Shown here piece after piece: positions 25,376 through 35,368 of a stretch of DNA of 64,000 nt (positions are counted from its first letter, which is position 1; each line of letters starts with the position of its first letter). Under the pieces are notes generated by a model, which searched no databases, was not told where the DNA came from, and saw only the letters and a program-made list of their open reading frames with translations. This DNA comes from Vibrio penaeicida (GTDB lineage Bacteria; Pseudomonadota; Gammaproteobacteria; Enterobacterales; Vibrionaceae), in NCBI RefSeq assembly GCF_002933855.1, contig NZ_BFAQ01000021.1, positions 1 through 64,000 on the forward strand, in the 5' to 3' direction. The position numbers were made by a program, and so were the translations under genes.

Positions 25376-28330
25376 TTAAGATTCAATTTTTGTTGAATTG
25401 TTTACCGGACTTGAATTGGTTACAGCACTTGAATCAGAGCTTTCTGATTCGTAAGCCAATTTAGAAAGGTGTATGAGTACTTCCGTCATATGCGCGTTGA
25501 TATCAACATCGACAATTTGGTCTTCTTGCAAGTAAGTTTTGGCGTATTTCATGTATACCCCTTGCTGTAAAAACAGAAGATACAACTCAGTATCGATATG
25601 ACCAGAGGTGGCAAGTTTAGTCATAATAGAGAGCGACTCTTTTAAGCTTTTTGCCTTTTTATATGGTCGGTCACTCGCTGTAAGCGCTTCAAAAATATCG
25701 GCTATTGCCATCACTCGCGCTGGTACTGAGAGCTCTCCTGCATTTAGACCACGAGGGTAGCCTTTCCCATCCATTCTTTCATGGTGCCCGCCTGCAATTT
25801 CAGGAACGTTCTGCAGATATTCTGGATAAGGCAATCGATCGAGCATGTCGATAGTTTGGATAATGTGGTCATTTATGATGAATCTTTCTTCGTCTGTTAA
25901 CGTTCCCGCTCGGATAGACAAGTTGTAAAGTTCACCGCGGTTATAATGATATTCACCTGGTGTGAGCGTGAAGTTTTCTTTCCACATTTTTTTCGGGTTG
26001 AACCCTTGCGCCCATGGAATGCAATGGACTTGTTTATCGGACAATACCGATTCCATTATTGGTAACGCAGTTTCTGGGGCGCAACGCTTTTTCTCCAACC
26101 AGGAAATACCAAGCCTATCGCTGATTGTTCTCTTCCACTGACGTTTGCTTATCTCTTTAATGCGTGCGAGTTTTTCATCATTCATGTACTCGCTTCCAAC
26201 ATTACATTCAGCGATGAATTCAAAATCCTCATCCAACGCTTGTAGCTCTTCATCCAGTTCTTTCTTAAGCTGTGCTTTGTCTTGCCCTGCGCAAATGCCT
26301 TTCCAATATTGCGTATGGGCGGTTTGCTTTAGTAACTCGAATCGCATACGGACCTCATGAATACGATCATAAATGGTTTCGAGTTTGGTTGCCTTATCAA
26401 CGACATATTCTGGTGTGATTATTTTGCCGCAATCGTGCAACCAAGCGCCCAAGTGCAATTCTTCCCACTCTTTTGCAGACATTGAGAAGTCGGCAAAGCG
26501 TCCCTTATCGTCAACAACTGCTTGAGTCAGCATTTCGGCAAGGGCAGGCACACGCTGACAGTGTTTGCCTGTGTAAGGTGATTTGGTATCGATTGCGGAG
26601 GCTAAAAGCTCGATGAAGGCATTTAGCATGTCTTTTTGTTGCTGAATCTGATCGATATTTTCTTTTGCAATGGCTGCGAAGGAAAGCAGCTCTCTTAAGA
26701 AGTCGTGTTTTTCCTTCTGCGTTTCTGTCACTTGTCTTTCGTAGCCAAGTGTCAGAATACCCACTAAGTTTTTGTCGCGGTTCAGCAATGGAAAAAGGTA
26801 AAGATCCGAGTTATAGAAATACACCATGTAAGGCTTCATGACAGGATCATCTTTGGATAAGTGGACTATTTCACCTTCTCTAAGTTTAGTGGAAACCTCT
26901 GGCGCGTTATCCAATAAAAGATTGATGTTAATCTTTAAAGGGATAATGGCTTGATTAACACTTTCATCAAACTTTTTCGTCGTTTTGTTCCATACGGAGA
27001 GGACAATGGTCTCTGCTTTGGTGACAATGTAACTTTGATGAGTAATATTTTTTGCTAACAACGAGAAGTCACGGTTACTGGCTGTTTCATGAAGCAATTT
27101 GAGTAAATCATGAAGAGTATGCTCCATAAGTTCGACAGACTGAGTGAGGTCGTTAACTTCTTTAATTAAGCTTTTTGGGTAGCGTGTTTTAGTGAATTCA
27201 AAGCGACGTATGTTATCTGTTTGCCTATATAAATTGTGCAATGGGCTGGCGATACGCTTTGCTATATACCAAACGATGATAAAACACCCCAGTAACATCA
27301 ACACGGCGACCGAGACTTGTTTATCTCTCATGGAATACAGGTTGGCGAGCAGCGCGCCCTGTGGGGTAGCTTCCGCAAGCCATAGGTTAACGTTATCGGT
27401 TAGTTCTACGGGTGTTAACGTAACCGACCAATCGACGCCTTCATGTGTAATCGTGTGGTATTGATAGGACAGAGTTGTATGAAGGTTCAGTCCAGAGAAA
27501 ACCGTGTTCTCAAGCTGCACACTCAAATGGGTATTGTTGGTGGCGCTTGGCTGTGTGTTCATGTGATGCGACGCTAATGGTCTCAATGCACTGTCAAAGA
27601 GCAGTAACTGGCTTTCTGAATCGTAAGCAAGCTCACTAATACTGTTATTGAGCCCACCTAATGAAAAATCGGCAGCAACGACAAATTCTAGGTTGGCCGT
27701 TTTTCGGACAAAAGTGACACCGATATCCTTTAGCCAGTAGAAATAGTAGGGCTCCGTTAAGTGGATTTGCCCATCATCGGTTGCATGGCTATACCATGGA
27801 CGATTACGAGGATCGTATTGATTGTCGTAACGGATAGACGCAGACACCACTTGGCTCTCACCATCCAAAAACATGGATTCATTTCTGCCTTCGACATTTG
27901 TGGTACGAAACAAGATCTCACTGCCGGAAGGTGCATTGAATTGCTTAGCGGTTTTGGGATTGTATAAAGGCCGATACAACGTAAAATCGCCGTTTTCAGA
28001 ACCATAATAAAGCGCGACTAAACTCGCATTTCTTTGAAAGATCATTTCCAGTGAATCTAGCCATCCCCCTTTTTCAACGGAGTCACGTTGGTGGCGAATA
28101 AAGCTACTCATTGCCATAAAATCTAATGTTGTTAAAACGGGTGCGACTTGTTCCCTAAATAAAGTTTCTAGCTTTACACTGTTTTCATTACTCAATTCTT
28201 TAGCAGAACCTTGCAACAACTCTTGGGAGTGATGGTAGCTTATTGCGATTAAAACACTTCCGATAACGGTAGCGAGTGCCATAAAGAGACTAGTAATATG
28301 GATGCTAAGAGGATAGCGGTGCTTGATCAT
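25376..28330 (-). CDS. HD-GYP domain phosphodiesterase with periplasmic sensor and an insert in the catalytic domain
   Basis: This 984-residue membrane protein has an N-terminal helix (about 12-30), a dCache-like periplasmic domain and a second helix near 335-355. A HAMP-like region, a GAF-like domain and a C-terminal HD-GYP domain follow. Catalytic motifs are intact: HDCGK starts at residue 632, HHERMDGKGYPRGL at 849, and DIFEALTASDRPYK after it. Such enzymes hydrolyse c-di-GMP. HDxGK and HHE are usually separated by about 65 residues; here the distance is 217, so about 150 residues are inserted. A Ser/Asn-rich tail ends the protein. The ligand sensed is unknown. Confidence 0.9.
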   Translation of the reverse strand: MIKHRYPLSIHITSLFMALATVIGSVLIAISYHHSQELLQGSAKELSNENSVKLETLFREQVAPVLTTLDFMAMSSFIRHQRDSVEKGGWLDSLEMIFQRNASLVALYYGSENGDFTLYRPLYNPKTAKQFNAPSGSEILFRTTNVEGRNESMFLDGESQVVSASIRYDNQYDPRNRPWYSHATDDGQIHLTEPYYFYWLKDIGVTFVRKTANLEFVVAADFSLGGLNNSISELAYDSESQLLLFDSALRPLASHHMNTQPSATNNTHLSVQLENTVFSGLNLHTTLSYQYHTITHEGVDWSVTLTPVELTDNVNLWLAEATPQGALLANLYSMRDKQVSVAVLMLLGCFIIVWYIAKRIASPLHNLYRQTDNIRRFEFTKTRYPKSLIKEVNDLTQSVELMEHTLHDLLKLLHETASNRDFSLLAKNITHQSYIVTKAETIVLSVWNKTTKKFDESVNQAIIPLKININLLLDNAPEVSTKLREGEIVHLSKDDPVMKPYMVYFYNSDLYLFPLLNRDKNLVGILTLGYERQVTETQKEKHDFLRELLSFAAIAKENIDQIQQQKDMLNAFIELLASAIDTKSPYTGKHCQRVPALAEMLTQAVVDDKGRFADFSMSAKEWEELHLGAWLHDCGKIITPEYVVDKATKLETIYDRIHEVRMRFELLKQTAHTQYWKGICAGQDKAQLKKELDEELQALDEDFEFIAECNVGSEYMNDEKLARIKEISKRQWKRTISDRLGISWLEKKRCAPETALPIMESVLSDKQVHCIPWAQGFNPKKMWKENFTLTPGEYHYNRGELYNLSIRAGTLTDEERFIINDHIIQTIDMLDRLPYPEYLQNVPEIAGGHHERMDGKGYPRGLNAGELSVPARVMAIADIFEALTASDRPYKKAKSLKESLSIMTKLATSGHIDTELYLLFLQQGVYMKYAKTYLQEDQIVDVDINAHMTEVLIHLSKLAYESESSDSSAVTNSSPVNNSTKIES

Positions 28331-28670
28331 ACGTTTTCACCATGCAGCAAACTGACAAATTGCGATCTAAAACTGAGCCTAGAACACAAGGGCTCAGGTG
28401 AGTTCATAGTTGAGCGGTATCGTCTCTATTATTATTTAAGGTGTTGTAACTGATACCAATTAAGTATCGTAGAGGTTGTTTCATATGCAAGTTTTAGAAA
28501 TGGTGATTTATGCATATATGTTGGAATGTTTGAGCTAGATCTCTTCGTGCTTTCGGAAACGATGTCACACAATTACACATTTTGTTAGATATTTAGATTC
28601 GAATTAAAGAACTGGTATGATTTTCCCTACACCATTAACGAGTTATCAATATTTAGCGAGTTACCCATAA
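28331..28670. other. Divergent intergenic region, HD-GYP gene / PHP gene
   Basis: This 340-bp gap holds the promoters of both flanking genes. A small dyad, GATAC (28452-28456) and GTATC (28464-28468), is visible. I see no coding frame with a ribosome site and no other clear signal. Confidence 0.5.
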
Positions 28671-29417
28671 ATGAAATTACTTGTCGATACACATACGCAT
28701 ACCTACGCCAGTGGACACGCCTATAGCACGCTTATCGAAAACGCTAAAGCTGCTAAAGAACGTGGCTTAGCGATGTTTTGCACAACCGATCATTCAGAGT
28801 CTATGCCCGGCGCGCCACATTACTGGTTTTTTAGTAATCAGCGTGTGCTTCCACGGTTTATTGAAGGCATAGCTATTATTCGCGGTGTGGAATCGAACAT
28901 CATGAATAGGGAAGGGGAAATTGATATCCCGACCTCGGTGGATAAAAACCTAGATTGGGTTATTGCGAGTTTTCATGAAGCTGTTTTCAAACCCATTGAT
29001 AAGGCAACACATACTGAAGCGCTCATCAATATCATACTATCTGGGAGGGTAGATGCCCTTGGGCATTTGGGTAATCCTAATTACGATTTTGATTTTGACG
29101 CGGTTATTCAGTGTGCAGCTGAAAACAATGTGGCGATAGAAATCAACAATACGTCTTTAAAAGGAAACAGCCGTGCTGGCAGCGTGGAGCGATGTGCTGA
29201 AATTGCCAGTATTGCGCAAAAGAAAGGTGCATTCATCACAACAGGTTCGGATGCGCATTTTTGTATGGATGTCGGGAATTTAGACTTAGCGGCGAACTTA
29301 ATTGACCGCTCAGGAATTGCTGAAGAGAAAGTGATAACACGCTCTCCTGAGCAGTTTCTGCATTTTCTTGCATTGCGTGGAAGAAAAATAATTAACGACT
29401 ATTCAACGTTTTATTAA
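28671..29417 (+). CDS. PHP-domain phosphatase (YcdX-like)
   Basis: The 248-residue protein has the PHP metal-binding pattern from its first residues: [22 protein letters not shown], a conserved [38 protein letters not shown] and [12 protein letters not shown]. These histidine and aspartate sets bind three metal ions. E. coli YcdX, of the same type, has phosphatase activity and has been linked to swarming; the physiological substrate is not known. It stands between two c-di-GMP genes but is probably transcribed alone. Confidence 0.88.
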   Translation: MKLLVDTHTHTYASGHAYSTLIENAKAAKERGLAMFCTTDHSESMPGAPHYWFFSNQRVLPRFIEGIAIIRGVESNIMNREGEIDIPTSVDKNLDWVIASFHEAVFKPIDKATHTEALINIILSGRVDALGHLGNPNYDFDFDAVIQCAAENNVAIEINNTSLKGNSRAGSVERCAEIASIAQKKGAFITTGSDAHFCMDVGNLDLAANLIDRSGIAEEKVITRSPEQFLHFLALRGRKIINDYSTFY

Positions 29418-29517
29418 TTAAATACGCTGCTTTGTTCATAAAATTATCAAAAAGTGACTTTTTTCGCGCCAATTAATTTATACTGTACAGCTCTCTGTTA
29501 GTCGTTTGGGGGTGGAG

Positions 29518-31461
29518 ATGCTACCATTGCACATTGCTCGGGCAGTACAAGATCGGAAATTATTTTGGCTCTTAAGTACGATATTGATCTTAGTGATTTG
29601 CCTTGCGGTCATTTTTACGTTTCCCGAGGCGATCGTTACCACAGGTTTAGCACTTTTCTTAACCCTATTTGCCTTCCTTCAATTGGTTCATTTTCACGTC
29701 ATCTCTACAAGTAAAAAATTGGTGGAGCTTGAAAAACAGCTTGCTGATTCCGAAACAGAAAACGCATCGCTCCGCGAACTAAACCAAGCTCTCAATGATC
29801 GAACTAACAAATATCAAACTCTGCTAAACAGCATTCCAGATCTCGCATGGATAAAAGATACTCAAGGTCGATTTCTTGCCGTAAACGCCGAATTTCAACG
29901 AGCTTTTGGCGTTAACTACGAAGCTTTAATTGGTAAAACAGATTTCGACCTATCGCGTTATGAAGACGCGGTCCAATACCGTGAAGACGACGAAGAAGTC
30001 ATGAAGTCGCTTTCTCCAATTCGACACGAGTTCCTTGCAACGTCGGTGGATGGCACTCGATCTTGGATCGAACTTATTAAAGTTCCTGTTGTTAAGGAAG
30101 GCAACGTCGTAGGCACAGCAGGCACAGCTAGAGACATTAGCGAACGAAAACAAGCCGAAGAAAAGCTCGCCTTTTTGGCGCACTACGACATGTTAACGCT
30201 AGTAAAAAACCGCTACTCGCTGGAAAACGATTTAGATGAGCTTATCGCCTCTAATATTCGGTTCATTATCGCGTTTGTTGATTTGGACAACTTTAAAATA
30301 GTCAACGACTCCATTGGGCATGCAGCGGGAGATTCCGCTTTGAAAGCCGCCGCTAATCAACTGACTCAAGCCATAGGGGATAGGGGCGAAGTGTATCGGC
30401 ACAGCGGTGACGAGTTTGTCGTGGTGGTACAAGAAGACTTTGATCAAGAAAAGACCCAAGTGTTGGGTCGTCACTTGTTAGATCAGGTTGGTATGACGTT
30501 TCAGGTAGACAGCTATGAGTTCAACTTCTCAGCGTCTATAGGGTTAGCGGTTTACCCTGCCCACGGCGATACCTCTACAGAACTACTGCGCAACGCAGAT
30601 ATTGCCATGTACCAAGCAAAAATATCGGGTAAGCGCCAAGCTCAGCTATTTTCATCACGTTTTGAGGGAATGACACTCAAGCACTGGACGATGGAAAAAC
30701 GACTGCGCCGCGCGATTGATAATCAAGAACTGTTTTTGCGTTATCAACCAATGGTCGACAGTGATACGGGTGAAATCAAAGCAATGGAAGCATTGATACG
30801 GTGGCAAGACCCTGAGAAAGGAGAAATTGGACCGGGGGATTTCATTCCATTTGCCGAACAGTCTGGTTTAATTTCAGAAATTGGCTTGTATGTAATCAAG
30901 ATTGTTTTAAATCAATTGGTTGATTGGAAGGAAAAGGGGATCGACTGTAAGCCTGTTTCCGTTAATGTTTCAGGCATTCAATTTTACCATCATAACCTGC
31001 TTTGCGAAGTGGAGTCCTTATTAAAAGACACGGGTGTGCCAGCAAACCTTTTGGAACTAGAGCTAACCGAATCCATATTGATGAAAGACGAAGACCGTTT
31101 GATCAGTACTCTTCAAAAGTTTCGAGAATTGGGCTTAAGCCTAAGTGTCGACGACTTTGGAACGGGCTATTCAAACCTCGCTTACTTGTCGCATTACCCT
31201 ATTAGTAAACTGAAAGTAGACCGCTCGTTTGTGCACCAAATACACATGCACAAAGACAAGCAAATCATCACTCGTACCATTATTGAATTGGCTAAAAACT
31301 TAGGGATGGATGTCATTGCAGAAGGGGTAGAAAACACCTCAGAACTGGCGCAAGTGAGAGAGCTAGGTTGCAGCAACATTCAAGGATTCTTATATGCCAA
31401 ACCATTACTTTTGGAAGAGATTGAAGAATTATTGCTCACAAATTACAAATTCTTACCATGA
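29518..31461 (+). CDS. PAS-GGDEF-EAL membrane protein
   Basis: The 647-residue protein has two N-terminal membrane helices (about 12-50), a coiled coil, a PAS domain (about 95-210), a GGDEF domain and an EAL domain. The cyclase motif is SGDEF at 296-300, a tolerated variant of GGDEF. The EAL motif at 424-426 and the other metal and catalytic residues (ELTESIL, DDFGTGYSNL, KVDRSFV, EGVE) look intact, so c-di-GMP hydrolysis is the likely main activity. The ATG at 29518 follows a G-rich ribosome site; GTG at 29512 is an alternative. Confidence 0.9.
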   Translation: MLPLHIARAVQDRKLFWLLSTILILVICLAVIFTFPEAIVTTGLALFLTLFAFLQLVHFHVISTSKKLVELEKQLADSETENASLRELNQALNDRTNKYQTLLNSIPDLAWIKDTQGRFLAVNAEFQRAFGVNYEALIGKTDFDLSRYEDAVQYREDDEEVMKSLSPIRHEFLATSVDGTRSWIELIKVPVVKEGNVVGTAGTARDISERKQAEEKLAFLAHYDMLTLVKNRYSLENDLDELIASNIRFIIAFVDLDNFKIVNDSIGHAAGDSALKAAANQLTQAIGDRGEVYRHSGDEFVVVVQEDFDQEKTQVLGRHLLDQVGMTFQVDSYEFNFSASIGLAVYPAHGDTSTELLRNADIAMYQAKISGKRQAQLFSSRFEGMTLKHWTMEKRLRRAIDNQELFLRYQPMVDSDTGEIKAMEALIRWQDPEKGEIGPGDFIPFAEQSGLISEIGLYVIKIVLNQLVDWKEKGIDCKPVSVNVSGIQFYHHNLLCEVESLLKDTGVPANLLELELTESILMKDEDRLISTLQKFRELGLSLSVDDFGTGYSNLAYLSHYPISKLKVDRSFVHQIHMHKDKQIITRTIIELAKNLGMDVIAEGVENTSELAQVRELGCSNIQGFLYAKPLLLEEIEELLLTNYKFLP

Positions 31462-31551
31462 TCAGTGTGATCGTTGTTGAGTAAGCACTCTGTACCTTTG
31501 AAAGTTTTATAAATACAAGATACCCTGCCTGCCAATAGATAAGGAAGGGTT

Positions 31552-31908
31552 ATGAACCGCCGTTCTCCAATTAACAAAAGCATGCTATTTGCCTGCGCCC
31601 TAAGCTGGGTGTTGGTTACGCTTATGCCTGTTATCAATGCGCATGGCAGCAATGCTGGCGTATGGGCAATGCTCTGTACGGTTAATGGCTTCGAACTGGT
31701 TCAAGTAGAAGAAGGGCAAGAGGTTAAAACTCATAGTGGGAAACCCTGTCCTTTTAGCCATTATTCCACCTTTCATCACAGCCATCTTCCAACTACACCG
31801 ATCTTCCAACTTTTAAGTTTTGCTATTGAAAGCCAATACGTTTTTTTGGCTCTAAACGTGCGTTATCAATGGCAAATACCTCGCGCTCCACCCATCTCTA
31901 TTTCCTGA
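31552..31908 (+). CDS. DUF2946-type small protein
   Basis: This 118-residue protein has an N-terminal signal-like or anchor helix (SMLFACALSWVLVTLMPVINAHG). A conserved WAMLCTVNGF segment and the CPFSHY cysteine-histidine motif follow, matching the DUF2946 family as I remember it. Histidines cluster in FHHSHLP. Members often sit beside copper- or TonB-linked genes. Here it lies 142 bp upstream of a PepSY membrane protein, so a shared metal-related role is plausible but unproved. AAGGA-like sequence precedes the ATG. Confidence 0.7.
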   Translation: MNRRSPINKSMLFACALSWVLVTLMPVINAHGSNAGVWAMLCTVNGFELVQVEEGQEVKTHSGKPCPFSHYSTFHHSHLPTTPIFQLLSFAIESQYVFLALNVRYQWQIPRAPPISIS

Positions 31909-32050
31909 ACAAACACATTTAAATCAAAAAAATAACAAGCACTCGTATGCCTGTGTTTTTGGTTCTTACTATGCCTAGCTCAAGAAAAGCCTAGAACCTG
32001 AAAAAACGCGGCGGAACGGAGTGTCTTTAGCTTTTATAAAGGAAATTATT

Positions 32051-33487
32051 ATGTTGGGAAGCACTCAAACCGCTCAACCAAAGGACTTTGCACGTTCAAA
32101 GTACCTCTACTTTCTTACTTGGAGATGGCATTTTTACGCAGGGTTATTTGTCGTCCCATTTATGCTGATGCTGTCTTTGACTGGCATCGTCATGCTATTT
32201 GATGATGAATTAGAAAGCATTCGACACGGCGAAATTCTGGTCGTGGAACCCACCGATTCACGTATAACCGTATCTGAGCAACTCGCTTTAGTTAAGCAAG
32301 AATATGACGGCGCAACGGTGACTCAGTTCATTCCAGCCGCATCGGATACCGCGCCAAATCGCTTTAACGTGAGATTGGATAGTGGTTCCAATCGCCTTAT
32401 TTTGGTTAACCCATACAATGGGGATATCTTGGGCGAGATTAACCGAGACGATAGCTGGTATGCACTGGCTAACGAGATACACAGCACCTTATTGGTTGGC
32501 GATGTGGGCAGCTATCTGATTGAAATTTCGGCTAGCCTATCCATCGTTCTTTTAGTTACTGGAATATATCTTTGGCTACCATCCGATAACGCTTCAAAAG
32601 CGGGGTTCCTGAAAGTTCGTTCGCAAAGTGGAGTACGGATTTTTATGCGAGATCTTCACGCCAACCTTGGCGGTGTGTTGTCTCTTGTTTTACTTTTCTT
32701 TTTGGTTTCTGGGCTCGCATGGGCTGGCGTATGGGGTGGTAAGTTCGTACAACCTTGGAGCAGTTTCCCAGCACAAAAATGGGCGGATGTACCACTTTCA
32801 GACAAAACGCATGCAAGCCTAAACCATGGTGTTGAAGAAGAAGTGCCCTGGGGCTTAGAGAAAACACCGTTGCCAGAGTCGACAGGGCATGAACACCATG
32901 GCGAGCACACCAGCCATCAAAGTGATGCTCCGGCTCAGTTTGCTTCTACGGTTTCGATTGATGAGGTTGTCGCCACCGCCAACAAATTAGGGCTGACAAC
33001 GTACAAACTGAACTTACCGAAAAGCGAGACGGGTGTATTTACGCTAGGTGCCAATACCATGAGTGGAGATATTACCGACCCAACTCAAGATCGCACCACT
33101 CACATTGATCAGTATTCAGGAGACATTCTGGCGGATGTAACTTGGGACGATTACAGCTGGATGGCGAAGTTCATGGCAGCAGGTATTGCTCTTCACACTG
33201 GTGAAGTTAGCATTATCAACAAGCTATTGAATGTGTTTTTCTGTATAGCTTTTATCGCGGTTTGTGTAACAGGCGTGATTATGTGGTGGAAACGTCGCCC
33301 TGCGGGCAAGAAAAAACTGGGTGCGCCACCGACATTTGAAAAAAGCGGAATTTGGAAGCTGGGCGCAGTAACCATGGTGCTGGTCGGGTTCGCCTTTCCA
33401 TTGGCTGGCGCAACGATCGTCACAGTACTGATTTTGGATACATTGCTTATGAAAGCCTCTCCAAAACTGCATCAATGGTTTGCGTAA
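32051..33487 (+). CDS. PepSY-associated transmembrane protein
   Basis: The 478-residue protein matches PepSY-TM proteins: a first helix with the WRWHFYAGLFVVPFMLMLSLTGIVMLF pattern, two periplasmic PepSY-like regions, and a helix after RDLHANLGG. A final set of helices follows HTGEVSIINKLLNVFFCIAFIAVCVTGVIMWWKRRP. Histidines in the helices suggest heme or metal handling, and such proteins often accompany siderophore reductase or copper systems. A His-rich loop (HEHHGEHTSHQ) lies in the periplasmic region. The start at 32051 follows AAGGAA; ten upstream codons are unlikely. Confidence 0.87.
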   Translation: MLGSTQTAQPKDFARSKYLYFLTWRWHFYAGLFVVPFMLMLSLTGIVMLFDDELESIRHGEILVVEPTDSRITVSEQLALVKQEYDGATVTQFIPAASDTAPNRFNVRLDSGSNRLILVNPYNGDILGEINRDDSWYALANEIHSTLLVGDVGSYLIEISASLSIVLLVTGIYLWLPSDNASKAGFLKVRSQSGVRIFMRDLHANLGGVLSLVLLFFLVSGLAWAGVWGGKFVQPWSSFPAQKWADVPLSDKTHASLNHGVEEEVPWGLEKTPLPESTGHEHHGEHTSHQSDAPAQFASTVSIDEVVATANKLGLTTYKLNLPKSETGVFTLGANTMSGDITDPTQDRTTHIDQYSGDILADVTWDDYSWMAKFMAAGIALHTGEVSIINKLLNVFFCIAFIAVCVTGVIMWWKRRPAGKKKLGAPPTFEKSGIWKLGAVTMVLVGFAFPLAGATIVTVLILDTLLMKASPKLHQWFA

Positions 33488-33574
33488 CGCAGAGGCTATA
33501 AATCGCCTTAGCGAAGTAGCAAACCATATCAAATTGAGTGACCTATACGCATATGGGATAGCTTAATCGACGAA

Positions 33575-33610
33575 CCAAACGCTCGGTGTACTTCATCGGG
33601 CGTTTTGTTT
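33575..33610 (+). terminator. Probable terminator after PepSY gene
   Basis: AAACGC (33577-33582) and GCGTTT (33600-33605) form the outer part of a stem, with inner CG pairs, followed by a T-rich run. The loop is long. Confidence 0.55.
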
Positions 33611-33724
33611 ATCAGATCAATAAGCGTTTTTCGGATTATCTAAAAAGCTAACTTGTATTTGTCCCCAAGCTCGTTAGGGAGCCAGCTCCATTTCATTCTC
33701 CGGCTTCAACTTGCAGAATAATTT

Positions 33725-34063
33725 TCAGTCCATTCGAGTAATAAAAGTTTGTTCGTTATCCACAAAAGCCACAAACCCACCGTGATAGATAAAGACTCGA
33801 CCACGCCCCTCAACTAAGCAGGCAAGCTGTGGGTTCAAATCTTCTTCGTTATCCTGGCTTTTAAATGTCCCGGTGTCGGTGATTACGCCGCTGAGTGTAG
33901 GCAAATATCCATAACTACGCTTGGCTTGAGCAATCAGGTTCAATTCGCTGGTGGTAGAGAAGTAAGAAGGGATCGCCCCCGCTTCTTCGATAAACATAGT
34001 TCTCAGTTCTTCAAAAGCTGTAATCACCAGCCAGTCGATACCGTTAACATGATGGATAAACAT
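33725..34063 (-). CDS. Hypothetical protein, 112 residues
   Basis: I do not recognise this protein. It is soluble, with no signal peptide or membrane helix. It contains a central segment GVITDTGTFKSQDNEEDLNP and a beta-rich end (GRVFIYHGGFVAFVDNEQTFITR). Codon use looks like its neighbours. The ribosome site (GAGA) is weak. It stands alone on the minus strand between the PepSY gene and a LysR gene, with 176 bp to the latter. No function is proposed. Confidence 0.6.
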   Translation of the reverse strand: MFIHHVNGIDWLVITAFEELRTMFIEEAGAIPSYFSTTSELNLIAQAKRSYGYLPTLSGVITDTGTFKSQDNEEDLNPQLACLVEGRGRVFIYHGGFVAFVDNEQTFITRMD

Positions 34064-34239
34064 AGAGTTTCTCAGAAATTTTGATGCGGAGATTCTATCA
34101 CTATCAGGGGCTGAACATAGTAGAAATTTAGTAGCTAAAAGCGGCTACTCTGTGACATTTTCGGACACTCGATTGGTCAACTGAATCACGTTACTTCTAA
34201 TAAAACGTATTGCTTATTTAAAGCTCCCTCGTGAGCATT

Positions 34240-35154
34240 TTAGTTCTCCGGCGTAGTCAATTCCTGCTTCACGAAATCAATAAAACTCGATACCTTGGCG
34301 GACATGTGTTTGCGGCTTGGGTATATCAAATGCATGTTGATCTGTACTTTTGGGAATTCACTGAATAATTCGACGAGCTCGCCTGTTTCCAATTCATTTC
34401 CTAGGTTAAATGACGGCATTCTTGTAATGCCGAGCCCCTCTTTGCACATGGCTAGTTCAAGTTGGGGGCTGTTTGTTAGGAGCTTGCTCTTTACCGTGAC
34501 CGATTTTTTGGTTCCGTCTTTCTCCCAATAAGTCCATTGAGATGGGTTTTTAATCAGGCTATAGCAGATCGCTTTGTGATCTTTTAATTCTGATGGGTGG
34601 GTAGGGGTGCCGTAGCGAGCTAAATAGGCAGGTGAAGCAAAGGTGACGCTATCACTGGTCATCACTTTCTGGCTGATCAAGGTTGAATCTTCAAGCTGGC
34701 TGGATGTCCCTCGAATGGAGATATCGATGCCTTCTGCAATCATGTCGACTTTATGATCGCTTAAGTCGATATCCAAATCCACATTTGGGTATTGCTCCGA
34801 GTATTTAGCCAAAACAGGCTTAATGCGTGACAAGCCAAAGGTGACGGGGCAGCTAATTTTAAGCGTACCTCTTGGTGTCGCGTTTTTTCCACTCAGCGTT
34901 TCTCCCAATTCCTCCACATCTAAGATCAATTGCTGGCAACGGTCGAAATACAGCTCTCCCTCGGGTGTTAAGCTTAGTGTTCTGGTGGTTCGGTGCAGCA
35001 GTCGGGCGCTGAGCCTTTCTTCTAGCTTGTTGATTTCTTTACTAATGTAAGACGTAGAATGCCCAGTGCTTTCCGCCGCTTTGGTGAAGCTGCCTTTTGA
35101 TACTACTTCTGCAAAAATAACCATGCCATCAAGTAGTTGGGTGTTGGTTGCCAT
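34240..35154 (-). CDS. LysR-family transcriptional regulator (CrgA/AaeR-like)
   Basis: The 304-residue protein has a LysR helix-turn-helix (FAEVVSKGSFTKAAESTGHSTSYISKEINKLEERL...LLHRTTRTLSLTPEG). The effector domain begins GTLKISCPVTFG, the CrgA-type subgroup. The ATG at 35154 has AGGA seven bases upstream; fourteen upstream codons overlap a repeat element and are unlikely. It is divergent from the flavin reductase gene 214 bp away, its probable target. Confidence 0.88.
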   Translation of the reverse strand: MATNTQLLDGMVIFAEVVSKGSFTKAAESTGHSTSYISKEINKLEERLSARLLHRTTRTLSLTPEGELYFDRCQQLILDVEELGETLSGKNATPRGTLKISCPVTFGLSRIKPVLAKYSEQYPNVDLDIDLSDHKVDMIAEGIDISIRGTSSQLEDSTLISQKVMTSDSVTFASPAYLARYGTPTHPSELKDHKAICYSLIKNPSQWTYWEKDGTKKSVTVKSKLLTNSPQLELAMCKEGLGITRMPSFNLGNELETGELVELFSEFPKVQINMHLIYPSRKHMSAKVSSFIDFVKQELTTPEN

Positions 35155-35172
35155 GAGTTTTCCTAAATTATG

Positions 35173-35190
35173 TATACCCAAGTATTTGGG
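35173..35190. repeat. Short palindromic element TATACCCAAG...
   Basis: CCCAA (35178-35182) and TTGGG (35186-35190) flank a short spacer inside TATACCCAAGTATTTGGG. The sequence is related to the palindrome at 20392-20421 and the TATACCCAAG piece at 20453. It lies just upstream of the LysR gene. Confidence 0.5.
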
Positions 35191-35368
35191 AAACACTTAA
35201 GTTAGATTAAGGGTCATATGGAAATAATGAATTTACAACAACATGATTAATATTCAAATAGAATTAATGTAAAGTTTCTATCAATCAATACAAAACAGAA
35301 TCATAGAAAGCGGTAGATTGGATTGAAAAGTCACTTCTGTCGTTTAACAAAATTAGGAAGGTCTAAAT

